A stretch of 64,000 nt of DNA from positions 12,011,957 through 12,075,956 of the forward strand of contig CM050450.1 in the NCBI GenBank assembly GCA_027563935.2, given 5' to 3'. This DNA is from Costus lasius. Its lineage: Eukaryota > Streptophyta > Magnoliopsida > Zingiberales > Costaceae. A program made the translations under genes and the position numbers. This document shows, in pieces, positions 24,395 to 36,900 of the stretch. Under the pieces are notes generated by a model. The model saw only the letters and a program-made list of their open reading frames with translations. It was not told the DNA's origin and did no database searches. Numbering within the stretch: position 1 is the stretch's first letter; every line of letters starts with the position of its first letter.

Positions 24395-24550
24395 TTGATC
24401 CGAAGTTTTAAAAACTGTCTCGGAGGTCCAAATCGAACGGCAGCAAGACCACTTCCTTATTTAATGCTAAAACCCTCGTTTCCAAGAAAAACCCTTTCTC
24501 TCCTCTTATCCATTTTCTGTCCCCAAGCTTCTTCCGGGGAGGTATCCGAA

Positions 24551-24913
24551 ATGGCGCTTCCGCTCCTCTCCGCGCTCACTTTCCCCCAACTTCCGGGGTT
24601 TGCTTCGGTCGCCAAACCCCGGTTCGATCCAGTCCGCGCCCTCCCGAAGGCCGACAGAAAATCCCGCAAGAAGAAGAAGCAATTGAGGGACGACGACCCC
24701 AATTCCCCCTCCGCTGGTTTGGTGGCTTCGACCGTGGAGAAGGGCCTGAGGTTTGCCTTCATGGAGGAGCTCATGGAGCGCGCCAGGAGCCGTGACTCCG
24801 CCGGCGTAGCGGACGTTATTTACGATATGGTCGCTGCTGGACTCAGCCCTGGGCCTCGTTCCTTCCATGGACTTATCGTCTCTCAGACGCTTTCCGGGGA
24901 CGAGGAGGGCGCG
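24551..24913 (+). CDS. PTAC3: PTAC3-like exon 1
   Basis: It has 121 codons, ending SGDEEGA before a GTAACT donor (phase 0). It holds the transit peptide (about residues 1-55, with a basic RKSRKKKK stretch at 37-44) and the first helical repeat. Confidence 0.93.
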
Positions 24914-27900
24914 GTAACTCTTTTCTTTTTTGGTTTCTTCGATTTGGGTCTTTGCTTGGCATGCTGGGCAAGTCAGTTTAATGAAAAGGGGCGTATATAA
25001 ACGGAAATAAATGAAGTTGTTAGTTGATTATACGGTAATGGAAAATGAGTCATATGTTAAAATAACTAGGGATGAGAAAATTTATTAATTAGATTCAATT
25101 CAGTGCGTTTATTAATTAGTTTCGTGTATTTGTGATGATAAAGGCACCTGAAGGATCACTTACACGGGAGAATGGTTATGAGGTACTTGACTGGATTGAC
25201 TATAAATGTAGTTAGCGTTCAGTACTAGGTATCTAGGAAGAGCTTCCGATGCTAATTATAATTTTCAACAACTATTATTAACTGACTGCAGTTAGCAGTT
25301 TGTTTACTAAAGCGATAGAAGGAGACAAATGATGCAACAGTGAGACAGATTGATGAGAAGTTGTAACATAGTTTCTGCTACAAGCTGGTAGATTTACATC
25401 AGCTGTATTCTTCTTAATCAATATTGACAAGAGTAATTCTAAATAAGGTCTCAATAATGGATCATGTTACAGTTTATGTAAATGCCTTTTGCTTTTTGGT
25501 AAAAAAAGGTAACGTAAATGAATGCTTGAACTTTACTAGCTGGAAAATCTGCAATGCCTGGGGATTCAGTGTGCATAGTAATGGCTTGTCCGGCAGATAA
25601 TCAATAAATAAACTATGGGAGAAGATCTGTTGACGTAAATGAATGTCAATTGAGCTTTGCTCAGATAAAAATCAGCAATGTTCAAGGATTCGGTGCATAC
25701 TTATAATTCTTTGTCCCATAGATAATCAATAACTAAAGTGCAGACAAAGAAAATAAGACCGTAAGTTTGATCAGGAGTAATATGAACACTAGTGGTTTGC
25801 AACCAAAGAGATGAGTTTCCTTCGAGAGATACAATGCCTATTTTATTTGCCTTTCACACTATAATAAGTTCAATCCTATGGAAAAGCTAGGTCGACCCAA
25901 GTGTTTACTTATAACCTATGCATCACAACAATTTGTTGGAAACCAACTACCATTAGAATCACTATCTTTGTGCGAGATATCATCCATATATACAACAAGG
26001 TCTACTAAATAAAGATAAATTGATTTGCTTTACTACATCAAATTTCAATATGATTTGCTACTTGATGGAATTTGTCAAACCATGCTTTTGGAATTTTTTT
26101 TTTCCCTTTTATGCCATAACTAGCTTTGTTAAGATTACATTGTACACTGAATCATGGTTTGAAAACCGGTCCGAACTAGTATACTGATTAAGTCTCGGAC
26201 CGGTTTGCATAGTGAAACCGACATTGTGCTACAGTGAAATTGTCTCACATCGATACTGTGCTATAGTGGAACCGGTTTGATCACAGATCGGTACAAATCA
26301 AAAATTTCGGTTGGTTCGGATCGAACTTAGAACCGACCGGAATTTCAAACTATGCTCTGAGTAAGAGAACTTGGAGGTTGCCTCAATGTAAACTTCCCTA
26401 GACAAATCATCACAAGAAATGCATTTATGATATTTATTTGATGCATTTGTTAATCTTAATTGATAACAAGGGAGAAGCATATCCAAACAAAATATAATTA
26501 TGCATTTGTCGAAAATGTCACAAAATAATCAACAATGTAGATTTTATAAAGATTTTAATAACTAATAATGTATTGTGCTTCTCAATTGTAGCATCCTGCA
26601 TATATTTTACAACAAGTACATATCTTCAATAAACAAGATGAGCATTGGCCAAAGGAGAGGCAAACTCCCAAATGCCATGAGAAATAAGAGCACCAATTTG
26701 TTCATCTATAGCTCGCTTCCATAGCATTAGATGTAGCCACATGACAGGATCCAGGCATACAATGGTAGGCAATGGCAACAAGGAATTGCAAAAAATGGTG
26801 CTAAATAATTATAAGAAATCATGCAAGTTAGAGTATGAAAAGTCCTATATCTTTTACCTTTTACTAATGACAATAGGAAAGTCAAAATTTGTTAAACAAG
26901 GGGATGAAAAATCTATAATTGAAGATAATTGCCTAGGACTATGTCCAGATGTTCACAATATGTGATAATTGTACACTATGGTGCAATGAGAGGAGGCATG
27001 ATTATGATAGAGGGTGCGGCAGGTGTGGCATAGGCTTTGGTAAATAAAGGATGGAGTAGTAAGGAACTTCATCAAAGAAAGTGAAATTAGTAGGAACAAA
27101 ATAATGTTGAGAGATAAGAACATATCTATAATAGTCCATTTTAATTCAAGAGTAGATAAGAAAAAAAAAAACCTAGAGGCAAATCAAGAGATAAGCTTAT
27201 CACAATCCAACTCTAAGGTGTGAACGAAGCAAGCACATCCAGTTATACTTGGAAAAATAAGGAAGAGAGACCCATGCAATGTCAAATTTGAGTGTGGATT
27301 ATTGAGTTTAATCATGAAGATGAGATAGAGCCTTATCAATGAGGAAACAAGCTGTATGCGCAACATCACCTTAAAAATGTTTGATGAAAGATAAGGGTAC
27401 AAGAAACATCAAAAAGATAATGATTCTTGTATTTCTACAATTTTTTTTGTTGAGATGTGTGGGCACAAGTGATATAACGCAATATGTTATTAAATTGATA
27501 AGTAAATATGAAATAAACATGCTATACCACAAGTGCAGTTCTTTTTCTAATAAAAAAAGACATTGATGCTTAACCAACTCACAAGACTTATAATGAAAGA
27601 CATGTACAATTCCAAATAAAAAAAATACTTCTGAGGATGACACATGATGTATCCATGACGGAGAGTAATGGAGGTAGCAAGAGTGAGTGTAGAATAGGAT
27701 GTATCCATGACATCAATCAACAAGATAGTAGGCGTCCATACCAATCATCTCATTTGTGGATCCTTAAAGCACTTGGCAAGTACAAGGCAGTTTAGTATAA
27801 ATTAATAGTGAATTGAGGAATATAAAGAGCAAGATGAAGTATGGATGAACAAGATGATATGAATGAATACTATTAAAAAGGATGTTGGAATCATCAATAA

Positions 27901-30900
27901 TAGATACATGTAGAATGATAGTAGACAACCTAGAAAAATAATCTTGAGTACCTAGTATATGAGGCAAGGTTCCAAATTGAGCTATGAGAATCCAGAAGAT
28001 AACAAAGAAGCTACTCTAGGTGTCATTGGTTTAGTACCAAGATATTGATATAAGTACTTGATGCTATTATATCCTAGAGATCACTCATATCTGGTAACAA
28101 AAATTGTAATAGTGGCAATAACATTATGGAACACACAAAGTTAAGAACATTAGTAAGAGCATAAAAAAGCAAGTTGAGACTAATTTATTGTCATTAGTGC
28201 TTGAATGGATGATTGATGTGACAACAATGACTTGTAAGGTGGTGTGGCTTATCTTGGTCTTGCAGCCACTATTGTTAACATTGTTAGATTACACAATAGT
28301 TGTGAGTTCCTTTATATCATTTTATTTCTTATTGGGTAGTCTATTAGTTATCTTAATGGGCTATGATCCCTTTAGCTTTACCTTGGTATTTGTATCTTGA
28401 AACTATTCATGATCAATAGATATTCTAGATTTTTGCTATCGACTTGGTGTTAGAGCAAGTTTTCACAAATTCTCATATGTGGTCATGGTGTTGGATCCAA
28501 ATGTAGCAAAGTAGATAACTCTACATTTTTAGAGCTTGTGATTATTGTTGTGTATTTTGATATTTTGCTGACCGGGAGGGATCAACAGGGCATCTCCAAC
28601 ATTAAACAATATTTGGAATGTAACTTTAGTCTCAAAAACCTTGAAAAATCAAAATATTTTTTTGGTATTAAATTAGCATAAAAGGATAATGGTATATCTC
28701 TGTCGTAGAGAAAATATCCCTTGGATTTTTTTTGAAGAGATATGATTGATTGGTTGTAGGTGTGTTGAAACTCCTATTGTTCTATGAGTAAAATATAATG
28801 TTCCCAAGGTTGTCAGGATCGAGATCCTCTGTAGGATCGGTAGAGGCTTCGTAGGATCGGAACGTAGGATTGTAAGATCCTACCAAAGAATAAAAAAAAT
28901 ATTTTTTAGAAAAATAAATTTATATATTTATATATTAGGAATAATATTATGATAAACATGCATTTTCAAGTATTAAGATTAAGAAGGCTAACATTCATGC
29001 ATAATAAATTTAAAAAAAGCAAATCACATCAAATAACTATATCACAAGATTCACAACCAATTTAGAATTTACCAATTAAAATGGATAATTAAGGTCTAAA
29101 TATCAAAATGATCAACAACTATTATAAGTCAAAAGTTACAACTAACTATTATAAGTTTACAATCAATTGATCAACAATGCAAGTGGAAGTCCAAGATCTA
29201 AATATCCAATATTCCAATTGTCTAAAGTCCAAAGAGTAATCCTAAAATAAATTTTCTGTTGTTTTCCGGTACAAGCTAAATGATGCTTGAATTGATCAAT
29301 ATTTCCAGATATAATCTTCTCACAATACTTGCATTTGATTTTTCTATTGTTGTTGTCAATTTCCAGATATAAGCCTATTATAATTAAAAAAAGAGAGGAA
29401 ATGAGGTAATTAGATATGAATTAGGGTAAATGGGTAATAGGGATTAGAGTGTTCTGTGTTCAAATCAATTATTAAACACGAAGGCCAAGAATACTAATTA
29501 CTATCAATTATCCAAGTATTCTACACTAAATATGTGTATGTGTGATGTGTCCATAAATTTCAAACCAAAATCTAGCATAAGAGGAGAGGTAAGCACCGTA
29601 CGCGACAGCGAAGATGTGTTCAAATCAATAAAGCGTACTCGGCACTTGGCAGTGTGCTCGGCGGCAAGCAGCAAAAGAGGAGAGGATGGTGGCGAGCAGT
29701 GAAGGAGAGGTTAGTGGTGAGCAGCGAAGAAGAGGTTGTTGGCAACGAGTAGCAAAGGAGAAGGAGAAAAGTTTGGCGGCGATCAGTGAAGAAGTTGGCG
29801 GCGAGCAGCAAAGGAGAAGGCGAAGAATTGGGCGGTGAGCAACGAAGAAGCCGACGGCGAGCAGCGAAGGGAGCGGAGACAAAGACTAACGGGAGTCGGG
29901 ATTAGGTTTCGAAAGTGGAAAAATAGTAACGGGTTTCGGATTAACATGTATGGAAAATAAGCATCTTGGATTGGTGGGATCGCAGCCGTTCCTACGTTCT
30001 GGAATGGCGAACTCACCGTTCGTATCTTTTAGTCAATCCTGTGTCCGATCCAAATCAAAGAGGCTAATCCAGATTGTAGGATCGGACGATCCTTTGACTT
30101 GGATTGTGTTTTTGATAATAATGATGTTCATAATGATTTAGAGTCGGTTGATCCAGCTAGATATCAAAGATTAGTTGACAAGCTGATTTATCTTACTATA
30201 ACTAAACCTGATATCTCATATGCTTTGAAATAATAAGTTTATGTAGGAGCCAAGGAAGCGTCACTGTGAGGTAATCTTGAGAATCATGGAATACATTAAA
30301 AAGGCTTTAGGGAAAGGACTATGTGCCCTTTTGGCCTAGATTTTAGGCCTGCTTCTGGGGGTTGCGGCCAGCAGATTTATACTGTACCGAAGAAGCTGGG
30401 TCGTTTGGGTCTCCAGCTTCTCGGTTTCAAATGGAAAATTTTTACTGTGCCGTAGAAGCAAGCCCGAGGTTGCTTCTCAATCTAAAAGCTGCTTCTCTTG
30501 GGTCTCAGCTTCCCTTTTACCAATTGCCCATTTGCTCCGCCCCGCAGTCGCTGTTCTCACTTGCATGATGACAAATCAACTCTCCATGGTTCTCTCCTTC
30601 GTCGCTGGCCGTTGATCGAGCACATCGGCCACCGTCGATTGGAAGACCTCTTGCAGCAAGATCCTGTCGCCCGTTCGCTCCATCTCCCGCAGCTGCCATT
30701 CTCATCGTCGCTCGGCTCTCTCTTGCAGCCGTTCAGCCGCCATTCTCCTTGTCGCTCACCCTCACTCTTGCAGAAACCGCGGACGAAGAGCAGCCGTTGC
30801 TGTCGCCTCTAAAAATCTATAAGAACGAAAATTTATATGTAAGCCGTTCAACTTGTTAGTCTCAAAATTAACCATTTCTTGCTATGGACAAGCTTTGTAG

Positions 30901-33900
30901 TTCTGATATGATTTGTTCACACTTCAAACCCTCTTTTTTTGCTTCTTATATAGAATTCATATATGCACCGTTCTTAGAACATATGTTAATCTTCATGATT
31001 CAAGGGGCTCAAATATCATATTATGACCTTTCTTACAGAAGATTTGCATTCAAATCAGGTTTAATTTCATGATCCAGAGATCATGTTAATTTCTTTCTCA
31101 AAAAATGCCTTGATATGAAATATGAAAAAAAAAATGATGGACAAGAATTGTGGAGCTATAGAAATTCTCTTTTTTTAGAAAAAAATAATTAGTAGGTAAC
31201 TGATCTAGACTTGTACACTGAAATTAGTGCCTGATTGCAATACCTGCATAATTTCATGATGCTGAATAATGCCTAAACATAAATCCATATCAATAGCTTC
31301 AGATTCAATTTGCTACATCAGCATTCCTGTACGATATCGTATCATTTCAAATCTGCCATATTGTCCAACTCGTGATCTTATGATAAATCTCCCTACTAAA
31401 TTGAGATCTTTGTCCTATATAGCTCCTTAATAGCAGAAAGACACAAAATAAAAGCCAGATTAGGGACATGAAGTGAGATAAATTCATTTCCTAATCTGAC
31501 GAGTTTAGGTTTTGAAAGCATGACATTAAGCACTTTATTTATGGTATTTGAGTGTCCTTGTTGTAGAAGATCCACTGCGGAGCACTACTTAAGTATGGTT
31601 AGATGTTTTAAATCTTAATTCAGAGCTTATGCGCAAAAACAAGTTATAATTGTTGCTTGAATTGAATGTATATATATGAATACTACAACTTTAGGTTCTT
31701 TCTCCTAACATGGTTATATTTATTTGAAAATAGATGACACAAAGTTCGCAAGCAACATCAAAAAATGCCACAGCCGTGTGGAATGTTTCTACAACAATCA
31801 TGTATTGTGATGTATGCATTATTGTAATTGAGAAAAACTTACGACCTGGATCTCATTTCTCAACACAAGGGTGGAAATTTATGGTAGAAAATTTTCAAGA
31901 ACTTAGTGGTTTGAAGTACGATAAAGTAAAACTGATAAAGTAAAACTGAAAAATAGATGGGATCAAATGAAAGCTGATTAGAAATTTTGGAAAGAGTTGG
32001 AAAAGAAATCGGGTTAGGATGAGATTCAAGATTAGAAACTGTGGATATTATACCTGAATAGTGGGCTACTAAGATTGCGGTATGCATTTAATTTTTAATT
32101 TCCTAACTATTGTTATAATTGATAATATGATTAATATTTCTAATCTAATTATAGATAAACAAAGACTATGCAAAGTTTCGAAAGAAGGGTATTCATCCTA
32201 GTATCGAGACAAGAAATGATATCATGTTTGGATGTGCAATAGCTACTGGTGATCAAGTTTATACGCCTGCCGTAGACATTGAGACATCTATAGATTTGCA
32301 AGTACCCATTGAAAGTAATGACTGGGTGGATGAAAGTATTGAGTCCAAATATGTTGAACCAGGTAGTAGTAAGACAAGTGGTAAAAGAAAGCCTAGAACT
32401 GCATTTACAGTGAGGGATGATATTCATTCATTAGCAACATCTATAGAACGAAGAGTGGGTATTGAGAATAAGCTTGTAGACCCACCAGGAGGATGCAGTA
32501 TTAAGGAGGTCATAGAAGATGTCTAGCTTTATTCTAGAAATTGAAGCTAATCCAGAATTTGGTGGCAAGCAGCAAAGGAGAGGTTGGTGGCAAGCAGCAA
32601 AGGAGAAGGCAAAGAATTTAGCGGCGAGCAGTGAAGGAAGTTGAGACGAAGGGTTCGAAAGTGGGAAAATAGTAACGGGTTTCGGGTTAACAAGTATGGA
32701 AAATAAGCATCTTGGATCGGTAGGATCGGACGATTCCAGCCTTTTCTATGTTCCGTAACTGCGAACCCACCGTTTCTATCTTTTGGCCGATCCAAATCAA
32801 AGAGGCTGATCTGGATTGTAGGATTGGACGATCCTACGTCTCAGATCGCATTTTCGATAACAATGATGTTCATAATGATTTAGAGTCGGTTGACCTAGCT
32901 AGATATCAGAGATTGGTTGACAAGCTGATTTATTTTACTGTAACTATACCTGATATCTCATATGTGTTGGAATAATAAGTTTATGTAGAAGCCATGTGTC
33001 ACTGTGAGGTAATCTTGAGAATCATAGAATACATTAAAAAAGGCTTCAGGCAAAGGACTATATTATAAGAAGCATGGTCACATATAGGTTTAGGCGTATG
33101 CAGGTAATGGGGATGATCGTAGAGCCCTTTTAGAATTTTGCACCTATGTTGGTGGTAACTTAGTTACTTGGAACAATAAGTAGTGTTATCAATATGACAA
33201 TAACGGATTGTGAAAAATAGCGGAAAGCTAAAAATTCACAATATGATATAATGGATTGCATTACGGGCAAATAGCGGAAGTCACATTGCGTTTGAAATAT
33301 ATATTATATATATAAAAATTTAAGTATAACATTTGAAATATATATTATATGTCTAATAAATTAAGCTGTATAAAAATAAAATAAATTATATAAAGAAAGA
33401 TAACATATTACTAACTCAATTCAAGTCGTAATTTTAATTTCTCAAATTTAAAAACATAATAATGCGGTTCTATCCGCTATGGCGGTGCTATAGCGTTTCA
33501 TAGTAGATTGCAAAAATCGCTATAAAAAAATGCTATAGCGCCGTAATTGCAGCTATTTAACAACACTGACAATTATTTAACAACACTGACAATAAGAAAC
33601 AAAACAATATGTGGTTACTAGTTCTAGTTATGAAGTTGAGTATCGATGGCGTAAACCACTTGTGAAATGCTATGGATTAATTTTGATTTGACATATCCTA
33701 CTCCTATAATTTAAAATTGTGATAATTAGTTTGCTATATTTATTGTAGGTAATCTTCTATTTCATAAAAGGACCAAACATGTTGAAGTTGATTGTCATTT
33801 TGTATGAGATGCAACACTTAGCTAGAAGATATTTACTTCCCACACTATATTTTCACTCCAGCTCTCCGTTGTCCCACATTCACTACTTTATGCAATAAGC

Positions 33901-33938
33901 TAGGCATGATTGACATTGTTAGATTTTACATACATAAA

Positions 33939-33977
<39 letters not shown>

Positions 33978-36900
33978 GTGTCATCTTTATGTTAAGTAGT
34001 TGCGATTTGCTTTATTTCAGGATATTGCTTATTGGATAGTCTATTGCTTAATTTATCTATTATGATATGTTTAACTTAACCTTGGTATTTGTATCTTGTA
34101 ATTGTTTATGATCAATAGATATTTTGGATTTTTGCTCTCAACTAACATCACTCTAGATACTATAGCATCTATGGTTGCAAGGTTAGAGCATCAGGAGTGA
34201 GAGGAGTAGAAGTTGGGATATTTTCAACAATATAGAGCATCCAAAAAGGAGCACTCTCCAAGTAGGGATGGTTGTATTAGAAGCGATTTAGTTGCTAGTA
34301 GAGCCATTGCTGGATTTTGCACCTATGTTGGTAGTAACTTAGTTACTTGGAACAATAAGAAGATGAGTACCACTTGGGAAATGCTATAGATTTAAAATTT
34401 TCTCATAAATCTTGATTTGACATGTCCTACTCTATGGTTTTAAATTGTGATAATCAATTTGCTATATTTATTTTTAGTAATCCTTTGTTTTATGAGAGGA
34501 ACAACATATTGAAGTTGATTATCATTTTGTAAGAGATGCAACACTTAGCTAGAAGATCTGTACTTCCCACTCTAAGTCTAAAGATCTTGGGCATGGTTGA
34601 CATTGAGGAATGTTAGATTTTACATACACATATGCATATATGTTATGTCACCTTTATGTTAAGTAGTTGTGATTTGCTTTATTTCAATAGATAGCTTATT
34701 GGATAGTCTACTGCTTAATTTATCTTAACAGGTTGTATCTTGAAATTGTATATGATCAATAGATTTTCTAGATTTTTGCTCTCAACTAACATTACTCTAG
34801 ATACCATAGCATCTATGGTTACAAGGGCAGAACATCAGGAGTGAGAGGAGTAGAAGTTGGGATATTTTCAACAATATAGAGCGTCCAAAAAGGAGCACTC
34901 TCCAAGTAGGGATGGTTGTATTAGCAGCGATTTGGTTGCTAGTGAAGTCATAGAAATCATTTTGGCCTGAAAGAAATTTGGTAATAAAAATATTCTCTCT
35001 GTTGCTTGTAGACTTCAATGTCTCAATGATTGGATGATAGTAAATAGCTCATCTCACTAGCCTTTGAGAAAAACAAGAATAGAGGTCAACCATAGTCTCA
35101 TATTTCTTTGGCAATTGTCTTATAGAAAAGAGAATTGATATGAGGTTCCATGCTATGAATAACCTACATGCATAGTAGGTAGTCGGAATGCCTATAGAAT
35201 TTATATGTGGAATTGGTAGAGGCTGGAGGAGAGTCAACAGGATTATGTTCTTTCCTTATGAGATGATATTAAAGAAAAACACTTATTTGGAACATAATTA
35301 GAATCTCAAGTCCTCAACGCTGTCATGCCAAAGTTGTTGACTTAATGTTATATGTGGTAGTAGAAGACTCCATACCTCACAAGTTGTATGGTAGAGAAGG
35401 TATAAATTATAGGTTTGGAGTTTTGTAGAGTTTAAAACATCTGGATCCCTATGGTAAAAAGAGAGCACCAAAGAGAGAGATGGAGAATTAAGAGTTATCC
35501 TTCCTTGCAAGAAGAGACCTCGCAAGAGAAAGGGAGCATAGGGGTGTGGGTAGTGGGTGACAGTGGGAGGATGTCAACAGTAGAGGGTGTGGCAAGAAAA
35601 AAAAAGGGAGCAAGTTAAAGGGGTGGCTGGGAAGAAGGGGAGAGGAGAGAGGGGGTGGGTTGGCTAGGTTTAGGGATATATCATCCTATTATACTAGGTT
35701 GAAATGGTTACCTGTAATGTTGTTATGCTAAGCATGAATATAATAGTAAGAGGACACATTTAGAACCAGCTATAGCAATTATTCCGCAGGACTGTCTTTC
35801 TAATATAAAATAATCATTTTCTGATTGATAACGTTGTCGACTGCAAAGGGTGGCTGATTAAGCAACTTACCTAATTATAGGTGGGAAAGTTTTTAAGACT
35901 CCATCTTCATCTTCCTTGAACACTATTATACCTAATAGAACAAACAAAGATACATTTGGTAATTTGGAGAAATACAAATTACAAACTGACTGATTGAATT
36001 CTAGATCTTCTACTGTTCTTGATTTAACTTTTTTCCATGCATCATAATGGGACTACTTGTTATTGCTGAAGGATTTTTCCTGATCCTTAGACCAAGGCTT
36101 AAAGAAATAAACTGCCTTCGCATGTAGAATGAGTACCCATGACCAGCTCTTGTTGATGCATTTGGACTATGTCATTCTGTTTCACAGTAAATATATGAAG
36201 TGAGACTATTTGATGATAACTTAGATTATCACACCTGAGTTCACTTGTAGATATTATTATATGGAATGTACGAAATCACAGTAGGGACTCAAGCTTCAAC
36301 GTGTTTTGTCCTTCCCAAATGCATGTTTGCTACTTGGTTCACAAGCCATAATATCTGACATCTCATAAAGGCATCATGATTATCCAAGAGAACCATATCA
36401 CTTAGCCCCAAAAGGATGTAGTACTGCAGAATCAGTTCTATTTCTATACTAGGCGTTATGATGAGATATCACTTCAATGAGTTACTACTACCCGATACAC
36501 TAGCATCATTACATAGGTACCTTCAAAACACAATATAGGCACGCTAGTTCATATACATAGTTACATATCTGTTCCAGCTTGTGCTGCGCTGTATCAATAC
36601 CAACATTTGATACTTTGAGTAGTACTAATATTCTTCTTTGCTATTGGCTAGCGTCATACATGTCCTAGGAATCATTTCTTATTAGGAATGGCACATTGCC
36701 ATCTCCACCTTGAGTTCTAAGGTGCCATCATTTCTTCTTAGGAATGCCACATGCTCTATGCTTAATCTCTAAGTTAGTTGACTGCATCACTAGGTTTTTG
36801 TTCATATCAAGAAGCAATCACAATACTATTGCTAGAAGAACTAATACACCTGGTGTCATCTTAATATTGCATTTAGTGAATTAGTGTACCAGAAGAAAGA

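Larger units (their letters stand above)
28282..34143 (+). mobile_element. Ty1/copia element B with nested insertions
   Basis: The 5' LTR (28282-28444) starts TGTTAG, is followed by TGGTGTTAGAGC (primer-binding site, 28445-28456) and is preceded by AACAT. The 3' LTR (33917-34143) is followed by AACAT (34144-34148), giving a 5-bp target duplication. RT/RNase H pieces remain at 28540-28800, 30124-30322, 32865-33180 and 33597-33900 (for example [12 protein letters not shown] near 30170). Gag and integrase are deleted. An hAT-like element, a Harbinger fragment and a MITE are nested inside. Confidence 0.8.

Noticed and set aside
24395..24550. Upstream in-frame extension of the PTAC3-like first exon
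   Set aside because: The ATG at 24551 has the better context and yields a transit-peptide-like N-terminus. The upstream stretch looks like 5' UTR.
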